Shown here piece by piece: positions 44,600-51,909 of a stretch of DNA of 64,000 nt. A program made the translations under genes and the position numbers. The notes below the pieces were generated by a model, which was not told the origin of the DNA, searched no databases, and saw only the letters and a program-made list of their open reading frames with translations. The DNA is from Pseudaestuariivita atlantica (lineage in GTDB: Bacteria > Pseudomonadota > Alphaproteobacteria > Rhodobacterales > Rhodobacteraceae): assembly GCF_001205715.1 (NCBI RefSeq), contig NZ_AQQZ01000001.1, positions 248,001 to 312,000 on the forward strand, in the 5' to 3' direction. The first letter of the stretch is position 1. Each line of letters opens with the position of its first letter.

Positions 44600-44907
44600 G
44601 GCTGGTCCTTTTCGATGGCGTCGGTGAGGGCGGTGAGGCGGTCGTCCCAGAAGCGGTCGAAGAAGGTGAGCCAGTCGCGCACCGGGGCGAACCCTGCGGG
44701 ATCAAGCCGGTTGATGCGTTCGCGTCCGCGCACCTCGGTCGTGATGAGGCCGCCGTCGGACAGGACGGTGAGGTGTTTCTTGACCGCCGCGCGGGTCATG
44801 TCGAAGCGGTCGGTGATCTGGGCGATGGTCATGTCACCCGTGGCAAGCATCTGCAGGATGTCACGCCGCGTGGGATCGGCCAGCGCCCGGAAGGTGGGCT
44901 GGGTCAT
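44596..44907 (-). CDS. ArsR-family winged-helix repressor
   Basis: 103 aa. PTFRALADPTRRDILQMLAT, MTIAQITDRFDMTRAAVKKHL (recognition helix) and GLITTEVRGRERINRLDP are the ArsR/SmtB winged helix; no metal-binding cysteine pair (CxC) is present, so the effector is not a classical metal. GGAGG precedes ATG 44907; the in-frame extension to 44970 would cover the operators and promoter and is rejected. Autoregulation through two palindromes is likely. Confidence 0.9.
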   Translation of the reverse strand: MTQPTFRALADPTRRDILQMLATGDMTIAQITDRFDMTRAAVKKHLTVLSDGGLITTEVRGRERINRLDPAGFAPVRDWLTFFDRFWDDRLTALTDAIEKDQP

Positions 44908-44925
44908 GGAGCCTCCGGATAAAGA

Positions 44926-44941
44926 GATACCGTTTGGTATT
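44926..44941. promoter_or_regulatory. ArsR-type operator 1
   Basis: GATACC-GTTT-GGTATT palindrome just downstream of the predicted arsR -10, 19 bp before the start codon. Nearly the same sequence as operator 2, 27 bp away. Confidence 0.75.
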
Positions 44942-44945
44942 GCAT

Positions 44946-44975
44946 TAGATAGGATACCGATTGGTATCACGTCAA
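44946..44975 (-). promoter_or_regulatory. Promoter of the arsR-SRPBCC operon
   Basis: Read on the minus strand: TTGACG (44970-44975), 18-bp spacer, TATCTA (44946-44951). Operator 2 occupies the spacer. Confidence 0.6.
44953..44968. promoter_or_regulatory. ArsR-type operator 2
   Basis: Perfect palindrome GATACC-GATT-GGTATC lying between the predicted -35 and -10 of the arsR promoter, where a bound repressor would block polymerase. Confidence 0.78.
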
Positions 44976-44989
44976 GCCTCTTGTCAGAC

Positions 44990-45004
44990 GTTCACTTTTT
45001 GTTC
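44990..45004 (+). promoter_or_regulatory. LexA (SOS) box upstream of mmcB
   Basis: GTTC-ACTTTTT-GTTC, an exact match to the alphaproteobacterial LexA direct repeat GTTC-N7-GTTC, ending 11 bp before ATG 45016. It also falls inside a candidate promoter TTGTCA (44981-44986), 17 bp, CATTCT (45004-45009). Confidence 0.8.
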
Positions 45005-45015
45005 ATTCTTAGGGG

Positions 45016-45471
45016 ATGGATGACCTGATGCCTTCCCTCCAGCCCGGCCAGTTACTGGCGCGGGGCGTGGTGCGCCACCTCGCATCGCTGGGGATGGTCT
45101 GTATCGAGGAGTTCACGCCCGAGCGCGGCAAGCGCGTGGACGTGATGGCGATGGGGCCGAAGGGCGAGATCTGGGTGGTGGAGTGCAAGTCATCGCGCGC
45201 CGATTTCATGGCCGATGGCAAGTGGCAGGGTTACCTCGAATGGTGTGACAGGTACTTCTGGGCGGTGGACGAGGCGTTCCCGACCGACCTGCTGCCGGAA
45301 GGCACGGGGCTGATCATCGGCGATGCTTATGACGCGGAAGTGCTGCGCATGGCGCCCGAGGAAAAGCTGGCGGCGGCGCGGCGCAAGGCGGTTACCCGTC
45401 GGTTCGCGACCCATGCGGCGCGGCGGCTGATGGCGGCGCGCGATCCCGGTGTGCAGACGGAAGTGGGCTAG
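45016..45471 (+). CDS. mmcB: MmcB-family DNA repair protein
   Basis: 151 aa. PGQLLARGVVRHLASLG, GKRVDVMAMGPKGEIWVVEC and KSSRADFMADGKWQGYLEWC form a PD-(D/E)xK nuclease-like core (Asp of RVDVMA; Glu-x-Lys of VECKSS). MmcB is LexA-regulated and needed for mitomycin C resistance in Caulobacter. The LexA box upstream agrees. The predicted transcript start falls at or next to ATG 45016, so the mRNA may be leaderless; ATG 45028 is an alternative start. Confidence 0.85.
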   Translation: MDDLMPSLQPGQLLARGVVRHLASLGMVCIEEFTPERGKRVDVMAMGPKGEIWVVECKSSRADFMADGKWQGYLEWCDRYFWAVDEAFPTDLLPEGTGLIIGDAYDAEVLRMAPEEKLAAARRKAVTRRFATHAARRLMAARDPGVQTEVG

Positions 45472-45477
45472 GCGGCG

Positions 45478-45663
45478 TTACTTGGTCTGCTCGGCGGCCT
45501 TGGCGGCGGCGAGCATTTCCTCGGCGATCTCGCGCGCCTCGTCGGGTTCGAAATCCATCGGGATCTCGAGCTTGTCGGAATAGACGAACAGCCGCACCAT
45601 GCCCTGATCGGTGGGGCCGATCTGCAGGTTCGCTTCGATCTCGCGTTCGGTGTTGATGCCCAT
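45478..45663 (-). CDS. Conserved small protein (DUF6324-like)
   Basis: 61 aa, acidic: MGINTEREIEANLQIGPTDQ, a short beta strand MVRLFVYSDKLEIPMDF and a terminal helix EAREIAEEMLAAAKAAEQ. I recall this as a conserved small family of Rhodobacterales; no function is known. Convergent with mmcB (6-bp gap). Confidence 0.75.
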   Translation of the reverse strand: MGINTEREIEANLQIGPTDQGMVRLFVYSDKLEIPMDFEPDEAREIAEEMLAAAKAAEQTK

Positions 45664-45743
45664 GTCGCACTCCGACTATTGCCGCGCTGCAGGTAGCGCG
45701 AAACTGGCTTGCGCTGCAAGCGGGCGGTTGCGACGGTTGGGCG

Positions 45744-46226
45744 ATGGATGCGGTATTGCGCGAATATGTCCCGGCGGACCGGGCGTGGCTGGTGGCCGCG
45801 CACGGCCGGCTTTACGCGCGGGACGAGGGGTTCGACGACACCTTTGCGCCGCTTGTGAACGACATCCTCGCCGCGTTCGAGGCGGGCCATGATCCTGCCC
45901 GCGAGACGGGTTGGGTGGCGGAGGTCGAAGGCCGGTCTGTCGGGTCGATCTTTTGCGTCGATGCGGGGGACGGGCGGGCCAAGCTGCGGCTGTTCCTGGT
46001 CGATCCCGTCGCGCGCGGGCAGAGGCTGGGCGCGCGGCTGCTGGAGGCGTGCATGGGGTTCGCGCAGGCCCGCGGATATCGCGGGATGGTGCTGTGGACC
46101 CATGCCGAACACCGCGCCGCCTGTGCGCTTTATCAGCGGGCCGGTTGGCGCTGTCTGCGGTCCGAACCGGTGCGCTCTTTCGGTGTCGATCTGACCGAGC
46201 AAACGTGGGAAATCGATTTCCGATAG
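45744..46226 (+). CDS. GNAT-family N-acetyltransferase
   Basis: 160 aa. Acetyl-CoA loop ARGQRLGARLLEAC after the LRLFLVDP strand, then GYRGMVLWTHAEHRAACALYQRAGW, the usual motif A/B order. Substrate unknown. ATG 45744 begins the first strand (AVLREYVPADRAWL). Confidence 0.87.
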   Translation: MDAVLREYVPADRAWLVAAHGRLYARDEGFDDTFAPLVNDILAAFEAGHDPARETGWVAEVEGRSVGSIFCVDAGDGRAKLRLFLVDPVARGQRLGARLLEACMGFAQARGYRGMVLWTHAEHRAACALYQRAGWRCLRSEPVRSFGVDLTEQTWEIDFR

Positions 46227-46267
46227 GGTTGCAATCGCTGGGCGCGAGGGATATCTGAGCCCCAAGT

Positions 46268-46344
46268 GCCGCCTTAGCTCAGTTGGTTAGAGCGCCTGAT
46301 TGTGGATCAGGAGGTCCCCCGTTCGAGCCGGGGAGGTGGTACCA
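46268..46344 (+). tRNA. tRNA-His (anticodon GTG), lacking G-1
   Basis: 77 nt with encoded CCA. Anticodon stem-loop CCTGA-TTGTGGA-TCAGG. The best fit has a 7-bp acceptor GCCGCCT/AGGTGGT with discriminator A73. This is the alphaproteobacterial form without a G-1:C73 pair. Confidence 0.94.
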
Positions 46345-46350
46345 CCCCCT

Positions 46351-46671
46351 TCAATCGGTCTGGATGTCGATGGTCTGGCGCAATGTTCCGTCGGGCGTGT
46401 AGATCAGGATTTGCGTCGCCGTCGCGATGGCGTACCAGTCGGGGCCATAAGTGACGGCGAGGGGCGTGAGGCCCTCGGGCAGGGTGATCTGGTCGGGCAG
46501 GGCGGGCGCGGGTGCCGAACCCAGCCGGACGACAAGGAGCGTGACGATGGCGACGAGGCCAAGGATCATTACCGCCGTGAGCGCGGTCACCAGTACCTTG
46601 AGGTATCGCACCAGCGCAGGGTCGATGGGCTGAGGGATGTCGTCGTCGGTCACGGAAGTCTCGTTCTGCAT
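46351..46671 (-). CDS. Small membrane protein (DUF6476-like)
   Basis: 106 aa. One membrane helix (about 26-50, LVTALTAVMILGLVAIVTLL), then a periplasmic domain (LPEGLTPLAVTYGPDWYAIA, YTPDGTLRQTIDIQ) with a single beta-propeller-like strand pattern. I recall it as a Rhodobacteraceae family of unknown function. ATG 46671 or GTG 46653 are both possible; either way the 5' end overlaps the divergent rluD. Confidence 0.7.
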   Translation of the reverse strand: MQNETSVTDDDIPQPIDPALVRYLKVLVTALTAVMILGLVAIVTLLVVRLGSAPAPALPDQITLPEGLTPLAVTYGPDWYAIATATQILIYTPDGTLRQTIDIQTD

Positions 46672-47641
46672 CGCGGCTGATCCGCCGCCCCGCCTTGATA
46701 AGGCGCTGGCCCGCGATGTGCCAGAGGAGGCGGCGTTGTCACGCTCGCGCCTTGCCCGGCTGATTGCCGAGGGTGCGGTGCGCGTGGGTGGCTCGGTCGT
46801 GACCGACCCGCGCGCCAAGGTGGCCGAGGGCGCGGAGGTGGTGATCGCGGTGCCGCAGGCGGTCGAGACCGACATGGTGGCCGAGGACATCCCGCTCGAC
46901 ATCGTGCACGAGGATGCCGCGCTGATCGTGGTGAACAAGCCCGCCGGCATGGTGGTGCATCCCGCGCCCGGCACGCCGGGGGGGACGCTGGTCAACGCGC
47001 TGTTGCACCATTTTGGCGGGGATCTGTCGGGGGTGGGGGGCGTGCAGCGCCCCGGCATCGTGCACCGGATCGACAAGGACACAAGCGGGCTCTTGGTCGT
47101 GGCGAAATCGGACGCGGCGCATCACGGGCTGGCGGAGCAGTTCAGCGCACATACCGCGCACCGGGTCTATCGCGCGGTCTGTCACGGGGTTCCCGACGTG
47201 GGCGATCCCCGGCTGGTGGGCACGCGCGGCGTGTCGGTCGAACCCGGCGGCGTGATCAAGATCACCAGCGGGCTGGAACGGCACCGGACCGACCGGCAGA
47301 AGCAGGCGGTGGTTTTCGGCGGTGGCGGGCGCCACGCGGTGACGCGGGTGCGGGTGCTGGAGCGGTTCGACGGAGCGGCGCTGATCGCCTGCCAGCTGGA
47401 AACCGGGCGCACCCACCAGATCCGCGCCCATATGGCGCATGTCGGCCACGGGCTGGTCGGTGATCCGGTTTATGGCGGGCGGCGCAAGCTGCGCGCGGGC
47501 GCGGGCGCGTTCGACCGGCAGGCGCTGCACGCGGCGGAGCTGGGGTTCGTGCACCCGGTGACCGGCGAATCCTTGCGTTTCTCGGCGCCTGATCCCACCG
47601 ATATGGCCCTCCTTATTGCGCGCCTGCGCACAGAAGTTTGA
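46637..47641 (+). CDS. rluD: RluA-family pseudouridine synthase, RluD-like
   Basis: 334 aa. N-terminal S4 RNA-binding domain (about 20-80, LSRSRLARLIAEGAVRVGG). Catalytic Asp in IVHRIDKDTSGLLVVAK; LETGRTHQIRAHMAHVGHGL and GDPVYGG complete the RluA/RluD core. RluD modifies helix 69 of 23S rRNA. The start overlaps the divergent DUF6476-like gene by up to 35 bp. No later in-frame start would keep the S4 domain. Confidence 0.9.
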   Translation: MSSSVTEVSFCIAADPPPRLDKALARDVPEEAALSRSRLARLIAEGAVRVGGSVVTDPRAKVAEGAEVVIAVPQAVETDMVAEDIPLDIVHEDAALIVVNKPAGMVVHPAPGTPGGTLVNALLHHFGGDLSGVGGVQRPGIVHRIDKDTSGLLVVAKSDAAHHGLAEQFSAHTAHRVYRAVCHGVPDVGDPRLVGTRGVSVEPGGVIKITSGLERHRTDRQKQAVVFGGGGRHAVTRVRVLERFDGAALIACQLETGRTHQIRAHMAHVGHGLVGDPVYGGRRKLRAGAGAFDRQALHAAELGFVHPVTGESLRFSAPDPTDMALLIARLRTEV

Positions 47642-47781
47642 AATACAGCTTCACCTGTGCGTGATATAACGGGTCCGTGAGTTGTAGATGCGACGGAAAA
47701 CGGCCTTACTGACGTTAGACATTCGAGGCAGACGGGTTCTTGAAACCCGGAGAACATGTCTTAAATGGAATGTTAAGCGTT

Positions 47782-47795
47782 GTTACATTAGTAAC
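47782..47795. promoter_or_regulatory. Inverted repeat in the rpoH leader
   Basis: GTTAC-ATTA-GTAAC, 23 bp before the rpoH start. The 177-bp gap also holds TTGAAA at 47740 without a convincing -10. It could be an operator or leader hairpin. Confidence 0.3.
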
Positions 47796-47818
47796 GCGCG
47801 AGACCTGAAAGGGACACC

Positions 47819-48721
47819 ATGAGCAATTATGCCAATCTTCCGGCCCCGAGCCCCGAAAGCGGCCTGAACCGGTACATGCAGGAAATCCGAAAGTTCCCTC
47901 TGCTGGAACCAGAGGAAGAATACATGCTGGCCAAGCGCTGGGTCGAGGAACAGGACAGCGAGGCGGCGCACAAGATGGTGACGTCGCACCTGCGGCTGGC
48001 TGCCAAGATCGCGATGGGATACCGCGGTTACGGGCTGCCGCAGGCCGAGGTCATTTCCGAGGCCAACGTGGGCCTGATGCAGGCGGTGAAGCGGTTCGAC
48101 CCCGAGAAGGGCTTCCGCCTTGCGACCTATGCCATGTGGTGGATCCGCGCCTCGATCCAGGAATACATCCTGCGGTCGTGGAGCCTCGTGAAGATGGGCA
48201 CGACGTCGGGCCAGAAGAAGCTGTTTTTCAACCTGCGCAAGGCCAAGAACCGGATCGGTGCGCTGGAAGAGGGCGATCTGCGGCCCGAACATGTCGAAAA
48301 GATCGCCAACGACCTGGGCGTGACTGAGGCCGAGGTGGTGTCTATGAACCGGCGCCTGTCGGGCGGTGATGCCTCGCTGAACGCGACAATCGGGTCGGAC
48401 GGCGAAGGGTCGATGCAGTGGCAGGACTGGCTGGAGGACGAAGACGCCGACCAGGCCGCCGATTACGAGGCCAAGGACGAACTGGATTTCCGCCGCGAAT
48501 TGCTGGCGCAGGCGATGGACGTCCTGAACGACCGCGAGAAGGACATCCTCGTGAAGCGGCGGCTGAGCGAGCAGACGATCACGCTCGAAGACCTGTCGTC
48601 GGAATACGGCGTCAGCCGCGAGCGGATCCGCCAGATCGAGGTGCGCGCCTTCGAGAAGCTGCAGAAGAAGATGCGCGAACTGGCCAAGGCCGAAGGCGTT
48701 CCGATCACCGAAGACGCCTGA
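47819..48721 (+). CDS. rpoH: RNA polymerase sigma-32 factor RpoH (RpoHI type)
   Basis: 300 aa. The RpoH box QKKLFFNLRKAK, region 2.4 ATYAMWWIRASIQEYILRSW and region 4.2 EYGVSRERIRQIEVRAFEKL are all clear. The N-terminus MSNYANLPAPSPESGLNRYM resembles RpoHI of Rhodobacter, the heat-shock copy; the second copy (RpoHII, singlet-oxygen response) is not here. GAAAGGGA precedes the ATG. rluD-rpoH order is common in this family. Confidence 0.96.
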   Translation: MSNYANLPAPSPESGLNRYMQEIRKFPLLEPEEEYMLAKRWVEEQDSEAAHKMVTSHLRLAAKIAMGYRGYGLPQAEVISEANVGLMQAVKRFDPEKGFRLATYAMWWIRASIQEYILRSWSLVKMGTTSGQKKLFFNLRKAKNRIGALEEGDLRPEHVEKIANDLGVTEAEVVSMNRRLSGGDASLNATIGSDGEGSMQWQDWLEDEDADQAADYEAKDELDFRRELLAQAMDVLNDREKDILVKRRLSEQTITLEDLSSEYGVSRERIRQIEVRAFEKLQKKMRELAKAEGVPITEDA

Positions 48722-48745
48722 GCGTCGCGCGCGTCTTGACAGGTC

Positions 48746-48770
48746 CACAAGGGCTGCCATAGCCCTTGTG
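48746..48770. terminator. Hairpin after rpoH
   Basis: Perfect 10-bp inverted repeat CACAAGGGCT / AGCCCTTGTG, loop GCCAT, 25 bp after the rpoH stop. No T-run, so termination versus regulator binding is open. Confidence 0.45.
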
Positions 48771-48794
48771 CGACTTCAGGACTGTGACACTCTC

Positions 48795-49415
48795 ATGTTG
48801 AAAAGACTTTCTGCCGCGACCCGGCGACGGGCGCGGCGCAAGGCCCTTCCCCGCGCGAAACTGGATTTGTCCCACACCCAGGGCGGCACCTTGCTGCCGG
48901 ACCGGCTGCACTTGCTGGACGTGATGCCCAAGGGCGCGCGCGTGGCCGAGATTGGCGTGGCGCAGGGCAATTTCTCGACCCAGATCCTCGAACGCTGCAC
49001 GCCGCAGGTTCTGCACCTTGTCGATGCGTGGCACACCACCCGCTACCGCCCCGCGCAGGCGCAGGTCGAGAAACGGTTCGCGTCCGAGATCGCGGCGGGG
49101 CAGGTCGTGCTGCATCCGGGCCTGTCGACGGACCGGCTGCCCGAGTTTGCCGATGCGAGCCTTGACTGGGCCTATATCGACACCGATCATTCCTATCCCA
49201 CGACGAAGGCCGAGCTTGAAATCTGCGACCGGGTCGTGGCGCCGGGCGGGCTGATCGCGGGGCATGATTTCTGCACCGGCAACACCGACAAGCCGACCTT
49301 TTACGGGGTGGTGCAGGCGGTGAACGAGTTCTGCGTGACCCGCGGCTGGCGCTATCGCCATGTCACGCTGGAAAGCGGCGCGCATTTCTCGTTCTGTCTG
49401 GAACGGATCGCGTGA
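48795..49415 (+). CDS. Class I SAM-dependent methyltransferase
   Basis: 206 aa. SAM-binding motif I VAEIGVAQGNFSTQIL (E-x-G-x-x-x-G), acidic motif II HLVDAWH, and WAYIDTDHSYPTTKAELE with CDRVVAPGGLIAGHDF as later motifs, typical of the Methyltransf_24-type family. Substrate unknown; the basic N-terminus (MLKRLSAATRRRARRK) could bind nucleic acid. ATG 48795 preferred over GTG 48768. Confidence 0.78.
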   Translation: MLKRLSAATRRRARRKALPRAKLDLSHTQGGTLLPDRLHLLDVMPKGARVAEIGVAQGNFSTQILERCTPQVLHLVDAWHTTRYRPAQAQVEKRFASEIAAGQVVLHPGLSTDRLPEFADASLDWAYIDTDHSYPTTKAELEICDRVVAPGGLIAGHDFCTGNTDKPTFYGVVQAVNEFCVTRGWRYRHVTLESGAHFSFCLERIA

Positions 49416-49443
49416 GCGCCGGGGGCAGCAGGGGGGAAGACAG

Positions 49444-50421
49444 ATGACGGACAAACCGGTGCGCTGGGGCATCCTGGGTGCGGCGAAATTCGCGCGCGAA
49501 CACATGGGGCCCGCGATCCACGCGGCTAAGGGGGCGGACCTGGCGGCGCTGGCGACGTCCTCGCCGGACAAGGCGGCGCCCTTCCGCGCCTTTGCGCCGG
49601 GGATCGACGTGCATGACGGGTACGACGCGCTGCTTGCCGATGCCTCGATCGATGCCGTCTACATCCCGCTGCCCAACCACCTGCATGTCGACTGGACGCT
49701 GAAGGCGCTGGACGCGGGCAAGCATGTGCTGTGCGAAAAGCCGCTGGCGATGCGCGCCGACCAGTTCGACGCGGTGATCGCGAAGCGCGACGCGACGGGG
49801 CTGGTCGCGGCAGAGGCCTACATGATCGTGCATCACCCGCAATGGCACCTCGCCCGCACACTCGTCCGGTCGGGGGAGATTGGCGAGCTGGTGCAGGTCG
49901 ACGGCGTGTTTTCCTATGACAACCGCACTGACACCGGCAATATCCGCAACCGCGCCGATACCGGCGGCGGCGGCATCCCGGATATCGGCGTCTACACCTA
50001 TGGCTCGGCCCGGTTCGTGACCGGTGAGGAGCCCGAAGAGATCACCCATGCCGAGATCACGTGGGAGAACGGCGTGGATGTCTGGGCGCGGGTCTGCGCG
50101 CGGTTCCCCTCGTTCCAGTACCACGCGGTCACCTCGATGCGGATGGCGGCGCGACAGGAGATGACGTTCCACGGATCCAAGGGGTTCGTGCGCCTGACCG
50201 CCCCCTTCAACCCGCAGGTTTTCGGGCAGGCGGAGGTGCATCTGCATCGCCCCGGTTTCGAGGTGGTCACCACCCGGTTCCCGGCGGTCAACCATTACGT
50301 CCAGCAGGTCGAGGCGTTCGGGCGGTCGGTGCGCGAGGGCGCGGAATATCCCTGTCCGCTGGAATTCAGCCGGGGCACGCAGGCGATGATCGACATGGTA
50401 TTCGCGCGCGCGCGGGGCTGA
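49444..50421 (+). CDS. Gfo/Idh/MocA-family oxidoreductase
   Basis: 325 aa. Rossmann NAD(P) domain WGILGAAKFAREHM, YIPLPNHLHVDWTLKAL and the catalytic EKPLAM lysine; the C-terminal alpha/beta domain has GGGGIPDIGVYTYGSARF. Oxidises or reduces a sugar-like alcohol; substrate not defined. GGGGGGAAG precedes ATG 49444. Convergent with phaZ across twin hairpins. Confidence 0.88.
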   Translation: MTDKPVRWGILGAAKFAREHMGPAIHAAKGADLAALATSSPDKAAPFRAFAPGIDVHDGYDALLADASIDAVYIPLPNHLHVDWTLKALDAGKHVLCEKPLAMRADQFDAVIAKRDATGLVAAEAYMIVHHPQWHLARTLVRSGEIGELVQVDGVFSYDNRTDTGNIRNRADTGGGGIPDIGVYTYGSARFVTGEEPEEITHAEITWENGVDVWARVCARFPSFQYHAVTSMRMAARQEMTFHGSKGFVRLTAPFNPQVFGQAEVHLHRPGFEVVTTRFPAVNHYVQQVEAFGRSVREGAEYPCPLEFSRGTQAMIDMVFARARG

Positions 50422-50426
50422 GAGGA

Positions 50427-50497
50427 CGCACATTCTTCGTGCGAAGAATGTGCGTGGCGCCGGGGCGGAACGGACCTTTTTCGCAGGAAAAAGGTCC
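50427..50497. terminator. Twin perfect hairpins between convergent genes
   Basis: Hairpin 1: CGCACATTCTTC / GAAGAATGTGCG, 12-bp stem, loop GTGC (50427-50454). Hairpin 2: GGACCTTTTTC / GAAAAAGGTCC, 11-bp stem, loop GCAG (50472-50497). They sit between the oxidoreductase and phaZ stops; a likely bidirectional termination block. Confidence 0.8.
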
Positions 50498-50502
50498 TTG
50501 CC

Positions 50503-51771
50503 TCAGGCGGCGTTCCTGTTGGCGGCCTTGCGGGGTTTCTTGCGGCTGTTCGCGTCGATGAAATCGAGCACCAGCGGCCGGATGTTGTTGCGCCAGCTTT
50601 TGCCCGCGAAGATGCCGTAATGGCCCGCCTCGGGTTCGACGTGGCTGGCTTTCTTGTCGTCGGGCAGGCCGGTCAGCAGGTCGAGCGCGGCGACGCACTG
50701 GCCCGGCGCCGAGATGTCGTCCTTGGCGCCTTCCACGGTCTTGACCGCGACGTTGGTGATCTTGCCGATATCCACCGGTTTGCCGTTGACCGAGAAGGCG
50801 TTCGCCGCGATCTCGGCCTCCTTGAACACACGTTCGACCGTGGAGAGGTAGAATTCGGCGGGCATGTCCATCACGGCGAGGTATTCGTCGTAGAAGGAAT
50901 TGTGCTTGTCGAAATCGGATGCCTCGCCGCGGGCGACGTTGGTGATCTGGTTGACGAAGGCGTTGGTGTGGCGTTCCGCGTTCATCGACATGAACGAGGC
51001 CAGTTGCAAAAGGCCCGGATAGACCAGCCGCCCGACGCCCTTGTACTTGAAGCCGACGCGCTGGATCATCGTCTCTTCCAGCATCCCCATGGTCACGGTG
51101 CGGCCGAAATCCGTCACCTCGGTCGGGGCGGCGTTCGGGTCGATCGGGCCACCGATGAGGGTCAGCGAAGAGGGCTGCGCCTTGGGGTCTTCCTCGGCCA
51201 GGTAGGCGGTGGCGGCGAGCGCCAGCGGCGCGGGCTGGCAGATCGCGATCACGTGCACGTCGGGGCCGAGATGTTTCATGAAGTCGACGAGGTAGAGCGT
51301 GTAATCCTCCACATCGAACTTGCCGGCGGAGACGGGGATGTCGCGGGCATTGTGCCAATCGGTCACGTAGACTTCGCAATCGGGCAGCAGTGAAATGACC
51401 GTCGAACGGAGGAGGGTGGCGTAATGGCCCGACATCGGCGCGACCAGCAGCACCTTGCGCGGGCGCGGGGCGCGGCCCAGCACCTCGAAATGCAAAAGGT
51501 CGCCGAAGGGGCGTTCAAGGACGTGGGTTTTCTGGACGACGTGGTCCTTGCCGTCCTCGCAGGTCATCGACTTGATGCCCCAGCCGGGCTTGGTCACCAT
51601 GCGTTCGAAGGTGCGTTCGGTCACTTCGCCCCATGCGGCGAGCCAAGTGAGCGCGGGATTCGGCAGGGCGGCGAAGGCGGGATAGGCGCCAAGCGTCTTG
51701 GCGGACGCGCCCAACCACTGGTTGGTGTTTCGTAGCGTCTCCATCATGTCGTATGGTATCATGAACCGCAT
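50503..51771 (-). CDS. phaZ: Intracellular polyhydroxyalkanoate depolymerase
   Basis: 422 aa. Alpha/beta hydrolase with a cysteine lipase-like box (AICQPAPLALAATAYL), as in intracellular PHB depolymerases. Other family segments are MIPYDMMETLRNTNQW, VLLVAPMSGHYATLLRSTV, CEVYVTDWHNARDIPV and the C-terminal VEPEAGHYGIFAGKSWR (catalytic His). Mobilises stored PHB granules. GGAGG six bases before ATG 51771. Divergent from phaC with a PhaR-type site between them. Confidence 0.94.
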   Translation of the reverse strand: MRFMIPYDMMETLRNTNQWLGASAKTLGAYPAFAALPNPALTWLAAWGEVTERTFERMVTKPGWGIKSMTCEDGKDHVVQKTHVLERPFGDLLHFEVLGRAPRPRKVLLVAPMSGHYATLLRSTVISLLPDCEVYVTDWHNARDIPVSAGKFDVEDYTLYLVDFMKHLGPDVHVIAICQPAPLALAATAYLAEEDPKAQPSSLTLIGGPIDPNAAPTEVTDFGRTVTMGMLEETMIQRVGFKYKGVGRLVYPGLLQLASFMSMNAERHTNAFVNQITNVARGEASDFDKHNSFYDEYLAVMDMPAEFYLSTVERVFKEAEIAANAFSVNGKPVDIGKITNVAVKTVEGAKDDISAPGQCVAALDLLTGLPDDKKASHVEPEAGHYGIFAGKSWRNNIRPLVLDFIDANSRKKPRKAANRNAA

Positions 51772-51872
51772 CGGGAACCTCCATTCCAGCCGTCTTGCGC
51801 GCGCATGGCAGGTATGCCACGCACCGGGCTGGTCAAATCCGCGCAGGGACGCTACTGCTCGCCCAACATATG

Positions 51873-51883
51873 CTGCATTGCAG
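51873..51883. promoter_or_regulatory. PhaR-type binding site between phaZ and phaC
   Basis: CTGC-ATT-GCAG, the CTGC-N3-GCAG motif described for Rhodobacter PhaR, 27 bp before the phaC ATG. Confidence 0.65.
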
Positions 51884-51909
51884 CGAAAGCCTAGACGGAA
51901 TTCGTTTAC

